Positions 55,702 through 64,000 of a stretch of 64,000 bases of DNA are shown here, one piece after another (position 1 is the first letter of the stretch; each line of letters opens with the position of its first letter). The notes beneath the pieces are model-generated. The model had not been told where the DNA came from. It saw nothing but the letters and a program-made list of their open reading frames with translations, and did not search any database. This DNA is from Lysinibacillus cavernae (GTDB lineage: Bacteria > Bacillota > Bacilli > Bacillales_A > Planococcaceae), in NCBI RefSeq assembly GCF_009724685.1, contig NZ_WMEF01000001.1:806001-870000 (forward strand). Direction: 5' to 3'. Made by a program: the position numbers and the translations under genes.

Positions 55702-57105
55702 ATGAAAAAAATCATTAAAGGTGGACGAGTAGCAACTGCTGCTGATGTATTTGAGGCAGATATTTTAATTGAGAACGGTAAAATTGTTCAAATCGGACAA
55801 AATTTAACGGATACTGGCGCTGACATTATTGATGCTACGGGTAAGTACGTATTGCCTGGTGGGATTGATCCCCATACGCATTTAGACATGCCATTCAATA
55901 ATACGGTTACAGATGATGATTGGAAATCAGGCACGATTGCAGCGGCTTTTGGTGGGACAACTACTATTTTAGATTTCTGTTTAACAGCTGGAGAAGAAAA
56001 ATTATCTGCAGCGGTGGAGAAATGGCATGACAAGGCCAAAGGAAAGTCAGCCATTGACTATGGGTTCCACCTGATGATTGGTGAATTAACGCCTGAAACC
56101 GAAGCCGAATTACCACAACTATTAGAGCAAGAGGGCATCACTTCTGTAAAAGTCTTTATGGCTTATGCAAAAGAATTTCAAGCGACGGATCGTACACTAT
56201 TTAAAGCTTTCAAAATTGCAAAAAATCTTGGTGCCGTAGTGATGGTACATTGTGAAAATGGCTCTGTTATTGATGAGCTAGTAGAAGAAGCTAGACGTTC
56301 AGGACATAAGGAACCGATCTATCATGCATTGACTCGCCCAGCCGAATTAGAGGGAGAGGCAACAAAACGTGCTATAGAATTAGCGCATATAGCTGGTGCG
56401 AAACTATATGTTGTGCATGTGACATGTAAGGAAGCAGTAGATGAAATTATTGCTGCTCGTGAAAAGGGCTATGACGTTTATGGTGAAACATGCCCACCAT
56501 ATTTAACACTCGATCAATCAGCCTTAGCACAGCCAGGCTTTGAGGGAGCAAAATATGTTTGGTCGCCACCACTGCGCCCGAAATACCATCAAGAACATTT
56601 ATGGAATGCATTAAAGGCAAAACAGCTACAGACAATTGGTTCTGACCAATGTTCCTTTAGCTTTAAGGGCAAAAAGCAGCTCGGCCTAAATGACTTCTCG
56701 AAAATTCCAAATGGTGGTCCATTTATTGAAGATCGCTTCAGTATTTTATATTCAGAGGGCGTTGCAAAAGGTAGAATTTCTATCAATGAATTTGTTGATA
56801 TGATTTCAACTAGTGCAGCAAAAATATTTGGGTTATTCCCGCAAAAAGGGACGATTGCCATCGGCTCTGATGCAGATATCGTTATTTTTGATCCAGAGGC
56901 TAAACGTCAAATTTCAGCTAAAACACATCATATGAATGTTGACTATAACCCATATGAAGGCTGGGAAGTAACAGGTGAGCCTGTGAGTGTACTAGTGCGT
57001 GGAGAATATGTCATTAAAAATAAAGAATTTGTAGGCGTACTTGGCAGTGGACACTATATTAAGCGTCCATTAAAAACAGTAACTGCGGAAGCGCTGAAAA
57101 TTTAG
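55702..57105 (+). CDS. hydA: Dihydropyrimidinase
   Basis: 467 residues. Amidohydrolase that opens dihydrouracil or dihydrothymine to the N-carbamoyl beta-amino acid. GGIDPHTHLDMPF provides metal histidines, SVKVFMAYA holds the lysine to be carboxylated, then MVHCENG, VVHVTCKEA and the aspartate in GSDQCSFSF. ATG 55702 with GAGGGG upstream is favoured over 55681. It is followed by a perfect hairpin and then preT. Confidence 0.93.
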   Translation: MKKIIKGGRVATAADVFEADILIENGKIVQIGQNLTDTGADIIDATGKYVLPGGIDPHTHLDMPFNNTVTDDDWKSGTIAAAFGGTTTILDFCLTAGEEKLSAAVEKWHDKAKGKSAIDYGFHLMIGELTPETEAELPQLLEQEGITSVKVFMAYAKEFQATDRTLFKAFKIAKNLGAVVMVHCENGSVIDELVEEARRSGHKEPIYHALTRPAELEGEATKRAIELAHIAGAKLYVVHVTCKEAVDEIIAAREKGYDVYGETCPPYLTLDQSALAQPGFEGAKYVWSPPLRPKYHQEHLWNALKAKQLQTIGSDQCSFSFKGKKQLGLNDFSKIPNGGPFIEDRFSILYSEGVAKGRISINEFVDMISTSAAKIFGLFPQKGTIAIGSDADIVIFDPEAKRQISAKTHHMNVDYNPYEGWEVTGEPVSVLVRGEYVIKNKEFVGVLGSGHYIKRPLKTVTAEALKI

Positions 57106-57120
57106 CTTCCTTCAGTATAG

Positions 57121-57157
57121 GACCGATTGCTTTGAGTGGAGAGCAAAGCAATCGGTC
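57121..57157 (+). other. Perfect intercistronic hairpin between hydA and preT
   Basis: A 14-base perfect stem GACCGATTGCTTTG / CAAAGCAATCGGTC around a nine-base loop, with no T-run after it. It may stop RNases or lower read-through into preT. Confidence 0.65.
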
Positions 57158-57204
57158 TAGTAATTGATGTACGGAAAAAATGAACACATGAGGGGGATGT
57201 GGAA

Positions 57205-58572
57205 ATGGTTCCGATTCAAGAAAATGTGATGACAATGCAGCTTAGACGTAATTTTATGGAATTAAAAAGCAAGATGACAAAGAATGAGGCTATTGAGGAA
57301 GCCAATCGTTGTCTATATTGCTATGACGCACCATGTATTAAAGCATGTCCGACAAGTATTCAAATTCCAAATTTCATAAAAAAAATTGCATCTGGTAATA
57401 TGAAGGGTTCTGCTACGACTATATTAGAAGCAAATCCTATTGGTGCAAGCTGTGCAAGGGTTTGTCCCACGGAAGAACTATGTGAAGGGGCGTGTGTCTT
57501 AAATTCATCAACAAAGCCAATTAAAATTGGTGAGTTACAGCGTTATGCAACGGATTGGGCAATGGAAACTAATGCTCAGCTATTTAAGCCGGGGCAAAGT
57601 AATGGACAGAAAGTTGCCATCATTGGGGCGGGTCCTGCTGGTTTGTCAGCAGCACGTGAACTCAGTCGCTTAGGCTACCAAGTAACCATTTATGAGGCTG
57701 AGGGGAAGGCTGGCGGCTTAGGTAGCTATGGTATTGTAGCGTTCCGATTACCAAATGATGTCGTGGATTGGGAAGTAGAGCAAATTGAACAACTTGGAGT
57801 GGACATTCAAACGAATACAGCTGTAGGTGTGGATATATCTGCGGATGAAATTTTGGCGCAATATGACAGCGTTATCTTAGCTGTCGGTATGGGTGCTGTA
57901 CCGAATCTAGGAATTGAAGGAGAAGATTTAGATGGCGTACATGATGCCATTGAGTTTGTTAGAAAAACAAAAATGGGACCGCTTACAAATGACATTGTTG
58001 GGAAATGCGTTGCTGTAATTGGTGCTGGTAATACGGCAATTGATGGTGCTACCAGTGCGGTGCGTTTAGGTGCTGACAATGTACAAATTCTTTATCGAAG
58101 AACACAAAAAGAAATGACGGCGTACAAATTTGAGTATGAATTTGCTAAGCAGGATGGTGTGGAATTTAAATGGCTAACAGCACCAAAGAAAATTATTGGC
58201 AATGAAGCGGGCAAAGTAACAGGCATTGAATGTGTGAAAATGAAGCTCGGTGAGGCAGGTTCTGATGGTCGACAAAGACCAGAAGAAGTAAAGGGTTCTA
58301 ATTTTGTTATTGAAGTGGATGCAGTTATTAAAGCGATTGGGCAAACCCGTTTTGTGTCGTTAATTGAAGCCTTTGGTTTAGTTCATACAAATGGAGTTGT
58401 CGATATAGATGAGACGACAATGCAAACATCCAATGTCAAAGTGTTTGCGTGTGGAGATGTTGTCTTTGGCAATGGGCAGGGCGAGGCGATGGTGGTGACC
58501 GCTGTACAGCAAGGAAAAGATGCAGCATACAAGATTCATGAACGTTTAAGAAAACCAAGTGAGATTGCATAA
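57205..58572 (+). CDS. preT: NAD-dependent dihydropyrimidine dehydrogenase subunit PreT
   Basis: 455 residues. Iron-sulfur flavoprotein resembling the small subunit of glutamate synthase. N-terminal cysteines CLYCYDAPCIKACP and GASCARVCPTEELCEGAC bind two [4Fe-4S] clusters, IIGAGPAGLSAAREL binds FAD, and VIGAGNTAIDGATSA binds NAD(P)H. It passes electrons from NADH to PreA for reduction of uracil and thymine. ATG 57205 fits AGGGGGAT; GTG 57199 is too close. Unusually, preA does not follow directly but after 199 bases. Confidence 0.92.
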   Translation: MVPIQENVMTMQLRRNFMELKSKMTKNEAIEEANRCLYCYDAPCIKACPTSIQIPNFIKKIASGNMKGSATTILEANPIGASCARVCPTEELCEGACVLNSSTKPIKIGELQRYATDWAMETNAQLFKPGQSNGQKVAIIGAGPAGLSAARELSRLGYQVTIYEAEGKAGGLGSYGIVAFRLPNDVVDWEVEQIEQLGVDIQTNTAVGVDISADEILAQYDSVILAVGMGAVPNLGIEGEDLDGVHDAIEFVRKTKMGPLTNDIVGKCVAVIGAGNTAIDGATSAVRLGADNVQILYRRTQKEMTAYKFEYEFAKQDGVEFKWLTAPKKIIGNEAGKVTGIECVKMKLGEAGSDGRQRPEEVKGSNFVIEVDAVIKAIGQTRFVSLIEAFGLVHTNGVVDIDETTMQTSNVKVFACGDVVFGNGQGEAMVVTAVQQGKDAAYKIHERLRKPSEIA

Positions 58573-58582
58573 AGTGAACCTT

Positions 58583-58624
58583 CAATCAGTGGAGGTTTTT
58601 CATCCTCCACTGATTGTTAGTTTC
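58583..58624 (+). terminator. Hairpin after preT, weak T-tract
   Basis: A perfect 13-base stem CAATCAGTGGAGG / CCTCCACTGATTG with an eight-base loop, followed by TTAGTTTC. It might partly end transcription before preA. Confidence 0.6.
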
Positions 58625-58625
58625 A

Positions 58626-58745
58626 CCAATCGGGTTTTTACAGGCTGTTGTTCTCCCATTTAAATATTTGGGCGTTACTTTACATTTGAAGTGGGAATCT
58701 TATAGCCTGTACCTGACGCTATGCTTTCGGTACAAAAAAGATTGT
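58626..58745 (-). repeat. Dispersed intergenic repeat copy, inverted, in the preT-preA gap
   Basis: On the minus strand it reads TTTTGTACCGAAAGCATAGC and GTCAGGTACAGGCTATAAG. The cca-birA copy matches it closely (one change in TTTTGTxCCGAAAGC, two in the core). GTACC and GGTAC flank the core and pair. It lies within 30 bases of the preA ribosome site. Confidence 0.6.
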
Positions 58746-58771
58746 TAGTACGGGATAGAGGGGGAACTTAC

Positions 58772-60034
58772 ATGGCAGACTTAAGCATTAACTTAGCGGG
58801 CATCAAATCACCGAATCCATTTTGGCTGGCATCCGCACCACCAACAAATTCAGGCTATCAAGTGCAGCGCGCATTTGAAGCAGGATGGGGTGGCGCTGTA
58901 TGGAAAACATTGGGGGAACCGATTTTAAATGTGTCTTCTCGTTTTGCTGCTGTTAGTTATAATGGTCAACGTGTGGCAGGTTTCAACAATATTGAATTAA
59001 TTACGGATCGACCGTTAGAAGTGAATTTAAAAGAAATTTATGAGACGAAAAAGAAATTCCCTAATCACGCAATCATTGCCTCTTTAATGGTGGAGCCAAA
59101 GCAGGAAAAGTGGCATGAAATTGTGAAACGGGTAGAAGATGTGGGGGTTGATGGTCTTGAGCTTAACTTTGGTTGTCCACATGGGATGGCAGAACGAGGC
59201 ATGGGTTCTGCCTCTGGTCAAGTCCCTGAATTGGTGGAAAAGCAAACGTACTGGGTAAAGGAAGCGGCGCGTACACCGGTGATTGTTAAGTTGACGCCAA
59301 ACATTACGGATATAACTGTAACGGCAGAAGCGGCGACAAGAGGTGGAGCAGATGCTATCAGTATGATTAACACGATTAATAGTTTAGCAGGTGTAGATTT
59401 AGATTCTTGGAATACTGTCCCACATGTTGCAGGTAAAGGAGCACATGGTGGTTATTGTGGCCCAGCTGTTAAACCGATTGCGCTCAATATGGTGGCTGAA
59501 TGTGCGCGCAATCCATTGGTGAATTTACCTATTTCAGGAATTGGAGGCATCTCGAATTGGCAAGATGCAGCTGAATTTATTTTAATGGGTGCGACAGGCG
59601 TTCAAGTTTGTACGGCAGCGATGCACCATGGTTTTAGCATTGTAGAGGATATGATTGATGGGCTCAATAATTATTTAGATGATAAAGGGTTAGCTTCGGT
59701 CATGGATTTAGTCGGTCGTTCCGTGCAAAGGTATTCAAACTGGGGTGATCTGGATTTAAATTATAAAATTGTCGCTGAAATCAATAACGATGTTTGCATT
59801 AATTGTAATAAGTGCCATATTGCTTGCGAAGATACATCTCATCAATGCATTGATCTCTATACAGCGGATGGCCGCCCGATGCTCAAAGTTCGTGAGGAGG
59901 ACTGTGTAGGCTGTAATCTATGCTCTATTGTTTGTCCTGTTGATGGTGCCATTACAATGGTTGAACGTAAATCTACCATTCCACCAATGACATGGAATGA
60001 ACGCCAATCACTTATTAGCAGTCTATCAAAATAA
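58772..60034 (+). CDS. preA: NAD-dependent dihydropyrimidine dehydrogenase subunit PreA
   Basis: 420 residues. An FMN-containing TIM barrel (SPNPFWLASAPPTNSG, LELNFGCPHGMAERGMG, SGIGGISNW), then two C-terminal [4Fe-4S] motifs, CINCNKCHIACE and CVGCNLCSIVCPVDG. This is the catalytic half of dihydropyrimidine dehydrogenase with PreT. ATG 58772 follows GAGGGGG; the frame opens earlier, but inside the repeat. Next comes the permease after 128 bases. Confidence 0.93.
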   Translation: MADLSINLAGIKSPNPFWLASAPPTNSGYQVQRAFEAGWGGAVWKTLGEPILNVSSRFAAVSYNGQRVAGFNNIELITDRPLEVNLKEIYETKKKFPNHAIIASLMVEPKQEKWHEIVKRVEDVGVDGLELNFGCPHGMAERGMGSASGQVPELVEKQTYWVKEAARTPVIVKLTPNITDITVTAEAATRGGADAISMINTINSLAGVDLDSWNTVPHVAGKGAHGGYCGPAVKPIALNMVAECARNPLVNLPISGIGGISNWQDAAEFILMGATGVQVCTAAMHHGFSIVEDMIDGLNNYLDDKGLASVMDLVGRSVQRYSNWGDLDLNYKIVAEINNDVCINCNKCHIACEDTSHQCIDLYTADGRPMLKVREEDCVGCNLCSIVCPVDGAITMVERKSTIPPMTWNERQSLISSLSK

Positions 60035-60162
60035 AGACCCAGTTATCCTTAAGCTAAAAGATGAATAAAATCGAAATTCCACCTTCCTTCAGCATTTTTG
60101 GTGATAGAAGGCATATCTTCAAGTAAGTTGTCACGGAAATTAGAAAAAAGGAGAGAAAAATT

Positions 60163-61668
60163 ATGGAACGTGAAGGGAATTATTTAAAATCCCCAGATTT
60201 ACTTCCAGTGACACATCAACAAAGAAATATTGGAACATTTGGTTTTGCGGTGATTTGGATAGGCATGGCGATTGTATTAGCGGCTTTTGCCATTGGTGGT
60301 TCGGCCATTATGAACTTATCACTGCCAATGGTGATTGTTGCAACATTGGTAGGTTCCTGTTTAATCGGTGTCTTTATGACGTTAATTGGTGATATAGGTA
60401 TTGAGCACGGATTGTCTTTCCCTGTCTATATGCGTGCACCCTTCGGCACATTTGGAACCCATATACCTTCCCTTGTTCGAGGCGTTACAGCTGCATGTTG
60501 GTTTGGTCTTAATACGTATTTCGGTGCGTTAGCGATTAATGGTATTTTAAATTTATTGTTCGATTTTGATAATTGGTTTATTTGTTTTCTTGTGTTTGCA
60601 GCACTTCAACTCTTTAATACATCACTTGGTATTAAATCCATTGAACGCTTTGCTGATTTAGCAGCACCTATCATTATTCTAATTTCTTGCTGGATGTATT
60701 ACACATTGGCAGATAATGCAACATCTCAAGGTAAAAATATTTGGACGTGGGTAGAAACACCAACAACAGGCTTTGCCGCATTTACCGCATTCATGGTAGT
60801 TGTTATGGCAAATATGGGCTTTTGGGCAACACTGGCAGCCGATATGCCATCCTTGTCACGATTCTTTAAAGCACCGAAAAATGAGCGTAACTGGTTCAAG
60901 CGTAATAAAACACAGCTTGTTGGCTCATTGATTGTCATGCCAATTACGAACACATTCATTGTAACAATTGGGGCTGTTTGTTATATGGCAGTTGCATCGG
61001 CTGATCCTATCAACGCCTTACAGCAAAGTGCAAGCGGCTTTATTTTAGGAATTTTATTGTTAATGATTGTGTTAGCACAATGGTCAACAAATACCTCTGC
61101 GAATGTTGTACCAGCAGCTACCATTTTCTCGAATATTGGTGGACCGAAAGTACCTTTTTGGGTAGGCGTTGTCATTGCGGGCATCATTGGGATTCTTGCA
61201 CAGCCATGGAGTTTATTTGATGTGATGGTCAATGTCCTATTAATTATTGGTGGTATTCTAACAGCGATTGTAGGTATTTTATTTGCTGATTATTACTTAC
61301 TCCGCAAGCGTCGTGTACACGTCAAAGAGCTTTATGAATTAGACGGACAATTTAAGTACTATAAGGGCTTTAATATGGCTGGCTTAATTGCCTGGGTGAT
61401 CGGGGGCGCAATTGCGAATACTTTTCCAACCTATTCTTCTTTAATAGGGTTCTTTGTAGGAGCGATTGTGTATTATATATTAGCGAAGTATTGGTGGTTT
61501 AAAAAGTATCCACAAGCTGAGCTGGAAGATCCAAGTGATGCCAAATACTTAGGCATTACGGTAGGGCATAATTTAGATGAAATATTTGGTCAACCAACAC
61601 CCGTCCCTGATGAAGAAGAACTTGTGGAGCAACCAGATCCTCTGTTAGAAATGAAGGGTGCCGAATAA
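60163..61668 (+). CDS. NCS1-family permease (uracil/thymine/allantoin type)
   Basis: 501 residues with about twelve membrane helices. NLSLPMVIVATLVGS, PFGTFGTHIPSLVRG and GLNTYFGALAINGI, and a GFWATLAADMPSLSRF stretch are typical of NCS1 nucleobase:cation symporters. Uracil or thymine uptake is likely, given the preT-preA, hydA and hydrolase genes. AAAAGGAGAG precedes ATG 60163. A long acidic C-terminal tail ends the protein. Confidence 0.9.
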   Translation: MEREGNYLKSPDLLPVTHQQRNIGTFGFAVIWIGMAIVLAAFAIGGSAIMNLSLPMVIVATLVGSCLIGVFMTLIGDIGIEHGLSFPVYMRAPFGTFGTHIPSLVRGVTAACWFGLNTYFGALAINGILNLLFDFDNWFICFLVFAALQLFNTSLGIKSIERFADLAAPIIILISCWMYYTLADNATSQGKNIWTWVETPTTGFAAFTAFMVVVMANMGFWATLAADMPSLSRFFKAPKNERNWFKRNKTQLVGSLIVMPITNTFIVTIGAVCYMAVASADPINALQQSASGFILGILLLMIVLAQWSTNTSANVVPAATIFSNIGGPKVPFWVGVVIAGIIGILAQPWSLFDVMVNVLLIIGGILTAIVGILFADYYLLRKRRVHVKELYELDGQFKYYKGFNMAGLIAWVIGGAIANTFPTYSSLIGFFVGAIVYYILAKYWWFKKYPQAELEDPSDAKYLGITVGHNLDEIFGQPTPVPDEEELVEQPDPLLEMKGAE

Positions 61669-61713
61669 GCAAGACAACATCAAGACATTTTCAAATGAAG
61701 GTGAGGTGATGGC

Positions 61714-61923
61714 ATGTCTGAATTCCAACAAAGCACAGAGGAAATCCAAAAAGTAGATCATTATTTGGATAGTGGCTTTAAAATCAAATATGTCTACGAA
61801 AATTTAAGCGGAATGTTTGTGGAATTTGCTCGGCAAGAAGAAGTGACATTATTGCAGCTTCTAACAGCAGATGCACGAAAATACTTCTCTGCGAAATTGC
61901 AAGAACAAACTTTATTACAATAA
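61714..61923 (+). CDS. Unrecognised 69-residue protein at the end of the pyrimidine locus
   Basis: A small, slightly acidic protein without membrane segments or cysteines (MSEFQQSTEEIQKVDHYLDS and on). AAGGTGAGG stands a few bases before ATG 61714, codon use matches the neighbours, and it lies 45 bases after the permease gene and ahead of the terminator, so I take it as real. The alternation of helix and a VYENLSGMFVEF strand suggests a small compact fold. I do not recognise the family. Confidence 0.7.
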   Translation: MSEFQQSTEEIQKVDHYLDSGFKIKYVYENLSGMFVEFARQEEVTLLQLLTADARKYFSAKLQEQTLLQ

Positions 61924-61928
61924 CTAAG

Positions 61929-61976
61929 AAAACTCTATTCCAATCGTTGCATGCGATGATGGAATAGAGTTTTTTA
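61929..61976. terminator. Bidirectional terminator ending the pyrimidine operon
   Basis: A perfect 14-base stem AAAACTCTATTCCA / TGGAATAGAGTTTT with a further ATCG / CGAT inside, followed by T residues. It serves the 69-residue gene and the convergent permease gene. Confidence 0.9.
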
Positions 61977-62018
61977 ATTTAAGCTAGTGGTATCTCTACC
62001 GATGGATGGGCCATTTCA

Positions 62019-63410
62019 TTATTTATTATTCATCACACTATGTTTTTGCCCATAGACTGCATAAATAATGCTACCGATTATAAACCAAATACCACATGCA
62101 ATCCAAGTATGAACAGAAAGCTGCAAAATTAAAAATAGACACATGAAGAATGATACAATTGGAAATACAGGGAAAAATGGTACTTTAAAGCCACCAGATG
62201 GAATGTTTTTATTTTTACGCAAATAGACAACACCGATTGAAACAATAGTAAATGCCACTAAAGTACCCATATTTACTAACTCTGCAAGTTTTGAAAGTGG
62301 CACAAAGCCAGCACAAAAGGCAACTAATAGTGCAAACACCCATGTGTTTTTCACTGGCGTTTTAAACTTGGGACTTAGTTCAGCCATACTTTTTGGCAGT
62401 AGTCCATCACGCCCTAATGCATAAAGTAAACGAGTCCCCCCATAGGACATGACTAAAATAACTGTCATCATTCCTACAACAGCCCCAAGAGAGATAATCC
62501 CCGCAATCCAGTCTTGATGGACGAGCTGCATAACATAGCTAACAGGATCACTAACATTTAAATCATGATATGAAACAATACCCGTTAACACGAGTGATAC
62601 AGCAACATAAAGCACAGTACAAATGAGTAAAGAACCGATAATACCAATAGGCATATTGCGTTGTGGATTTTTTACTTCCTCTGCAGCTGAGGAAACAGCA
62701 TCAAATCCTAAATAAGCAAAAAACACAAGTGCCGCACCACTTAAGACGCCGCTAACCCCAAAAGGTAGGAAGGGTTCCCAGTTACTAGGCTCTACATAAA
62801 ATACGCCTACTCCAATGAATAATAAGATCACAGCAACCTTTAAGAAAACCATCACCGAATTTAATCTTGTTGATTCCTTAATACCTAAAGTTAATAGAAA
62901 TGCTGTAGCAAAAATAATAAAGATTGCCGGTAAATTGATATATGTTCCGGAAGCAGGATTAAATGCCCCAGAAATAGCTGCTGGTAGAACAATATGAAAC
63001 CCAGCAAGTAGTGCATTTAAGTAAGATGACCAACCTGTAGCAACGGCGGCAACGGCTAGACCATATTCCAAGAGCAATGCCCATCCTACTAACCATGCGA
63101 TAAGCTCTCCAAAGACAACATAACCATACGTATAGGCACTCCCTGTTACGGGAACGCTTGAAGCGAATTCAGAATAGCACATACCTGCGAAAGCACATAC
63201 AAGTGCTGCAATAATAAAAGAAAAAACAATCCCTGGTCCTGCATGGGTTGCGGCAACTGTTCCAGGTAAGATGAAAATGCCTGTGCCGACAATGGCACCG
63301 ATGCCTAATAAGATAAGATCGAAGGCACCTAAAGTTTTCTTTAGTTGAATAGTCCCGCTATTTTGCAATAAATCCTCTATTTTCTTTCTTCTTAATAATA
63401 ATTTACTCAC
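62019..63410 (-). CDS. APC-family amino acid permease
   Basis: 463 residues with twelve predicted helices. GAIVGTGIFILPGTVAATHAG near the N-terminus is the APC substrate-binding signature, and FFAYLGFDAVSSAAEEVKNP is typical of the cationic amino acid transporter group (YfnA-like). Start ATG 63410. Its role next to the pyrimidine locus is not evident; a terminator separates them. Confidence 0.88.
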   Translation of the reverse strand: MSKLLLRRKKIEDLLQNSGTIQLKKTLGAFDLILLGIGAIVGTGIFILPGTVAATHAGPGIVFSFIIAALVCAFAGMCYSEFASSVPVTGSAYTYGYVVFGELIAWLVGWALLLEYGLAVAAVATGWSSYLNALLAGFHIVLPAAISGAFNPASGTYINLPAIFIIFATAFLLTLGIKESTRLNSVMVFLKVAVILLFIGVGVFYVEPSNWEPFLPFGVSGVLSGAALVFFAYLGFDAVSSAAEEVKNPQRNMPIGIIGSLLICTVLYVAVSLVLTGIVSYHDLNVSDPVSYVMQLVHQDWIAGIISLGAVVGMMTVILVMSYGGTRLLYALGRDGLLPKSMAELSPKFKTPVKNTWVFALLVAFCAGFVPLSKLAELVNMGTLVAFTIVSIGVVYLRKNKNIPSGGFKVPFFPVFPIVSFFMCLFLILQLSVHTWIACGIWFIIGSIIYAVYGQKHSVMNNK

Positions 63411-63647
63411 AAATAAACCTCATTTTCTTAGAAATATGTAAAAATATTATACTTTTTTGATTATTAGGTCAATTGTTTTTGCGAAATAAAGTGTAATGAG
63501 TTGAATAGGAAAAAATTTGCTAAAACTATCAAAATATCATTATTTTGTGTTTTTCCTAAAAATACATTTGTTTTTTTTTGAAAAATTGATTATTATTTTA
63601 AAGTAAATTCAACGTAGAGAGAACACAAGGAAAAGGGGCGTTATGGA

Positions 63648-64000
63648 GTGGCCAATAAGGAATTAAATCGAGGGTTAGAAGCACGTCATATTCAAATGAT
63701 TGCACTTGGCGGTACGATTGGTGTAGGTTTATTTATGGGTTCTGCAAGTGCTATCCAATGGACGGGACCTTCTGTACTCCTTGCCTATGGAATCGCAGGT
63801 ATTTTTATTTTTTTCATTATGAGAGCAATGGGTGAGATGCTTTACATGGAGCCAAGTACAGGCTCTTTTGCAACGTTTGGCTATAAGTATATTCATCCTT
63901 TAGCTGGTTATTTAACCGCGTGGAGTAACTGGTTCCAATGGGTAATTGTTGGGATGTCGGAAATTATAGCAGTGGGTACGTATATGCAGTATTGGTATCC
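63648..64000 (+). CDS. Amino acid permease, 5' part (cut by window end)
   Basis: The frame from GTG 63648 reads [20 protein letters not shown] and [20 protein letters not shown], then [20 protein letters not shown], typical of the AAP family (GABA, proline, alanine or aspartate permeases) of the APC superfamily. About 117 codons lie in the window. AAAAGGGG ends nine bases before the GTG; the nearby ATG at 63643 is out of frame and soon stops. The gene is divergent from the other permease gene. Confidence 0.85.
   Translation, partial: MANKELNRGLEARHIQMIALGGTIGVGLFMGSASAIQWTGPSVLLAYGIAGIFIFFIMRAMGEMLYMEPSTGSFATFGYKYIHPLAGYLTAWSNWFQWVIVGMSEIIAVGTYMQYWY

Overview
The window reads as a low-GC Gram-positive chromosome of the Bacillaceae/Caryophanaceae, most likely Lysinibacillus or a close relative. 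I infer this from AAGGAGG-type ribosome sites, a menaquinone/bc-type respiratory module, bacillithiol genes, an SLH-anchored exported nucleotidase, and gene order that closely follows Bacillus subtilis from hepS to dinG. This is a judgement from recall of gene families; no database search was run.

Layout. About 0.2-37.4 kb is a conserved housekeeping block: hepS-menG-hepT-ndk (menaquinone side chain and ring methylation), cheR, aroC-aroB-aroH-hisC-tyrA-aroA (chorismate and aromatic amino acids), ypiA-ypiB-ypiF-qcrABC (bc complex), ypjA/ypjC/ypjD-dapB-mgsA-bshA-cca-birA, panBCD and dinG. Several departures from the B. subtilis order stand out. A fatty-acid oxidation trio plus a small membrane protein sits between ndk and cheR. 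The trp genes are absent between aroH and hisC. bshB1 is absent between mgsA and bshA. A PadR-DUF1700-DUF4097 cassette and a 5'-nucleotidase carrying SLH repeats are inserted.

From about 37.4 to 50 kb the content is accessory: a TetR regulator divergent from a CocE-type hydrolase and an MFS transporter, an IS3-type transposase remnant, DegV, the decayed end of an AbgB-like amidohydrolase, a 7TM diguanylate cyclase, a PEP-mutase-like gene joined to an adaA-alkA-ogt alkylation-repair operon, and a DUF378 protein. Next comes a 680-bp gene-free stretch holding two large GC-rich repeats in opposite orientation.

From 50 to 62 kb is a complete reductive pyrimidine catabolism locus: dihydropyrimidine dehydrogenase (preT, preA), dihydropyrimidinase, an N-carbamoyl-beta-alanine hydrolase candidate, an omega-aminotransferase, a malonate/methylmalonate semialdehyde dehydrogenase, an NCS1 permease, a PucR-type regulator and an unrecognised 69-residue protein. 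The predicted route is uracil or thymine import, ring reduction, ring opening, decarbamoylation, transamination, and oxidation of the semialdehyde to an acyl-CoA. The last enzyme is interrupted by one in-frame TGA where the family has arginine. The window ends with two amino-acid permeases, the second cut by the edge.

The most notable non-coding signals are a dispersed intergenic repeat family with the core GAAAGCGAAGCGTCA, one copy of which separates preT from preA; a possible structured leader or small RNA with two successive terminators ahead of panBCD; and several perfect hairpins without a U-tract inside operons. I did not find a clearly new defence or mobile system. No CRISPR array, tRNA or rRNA was recognised.
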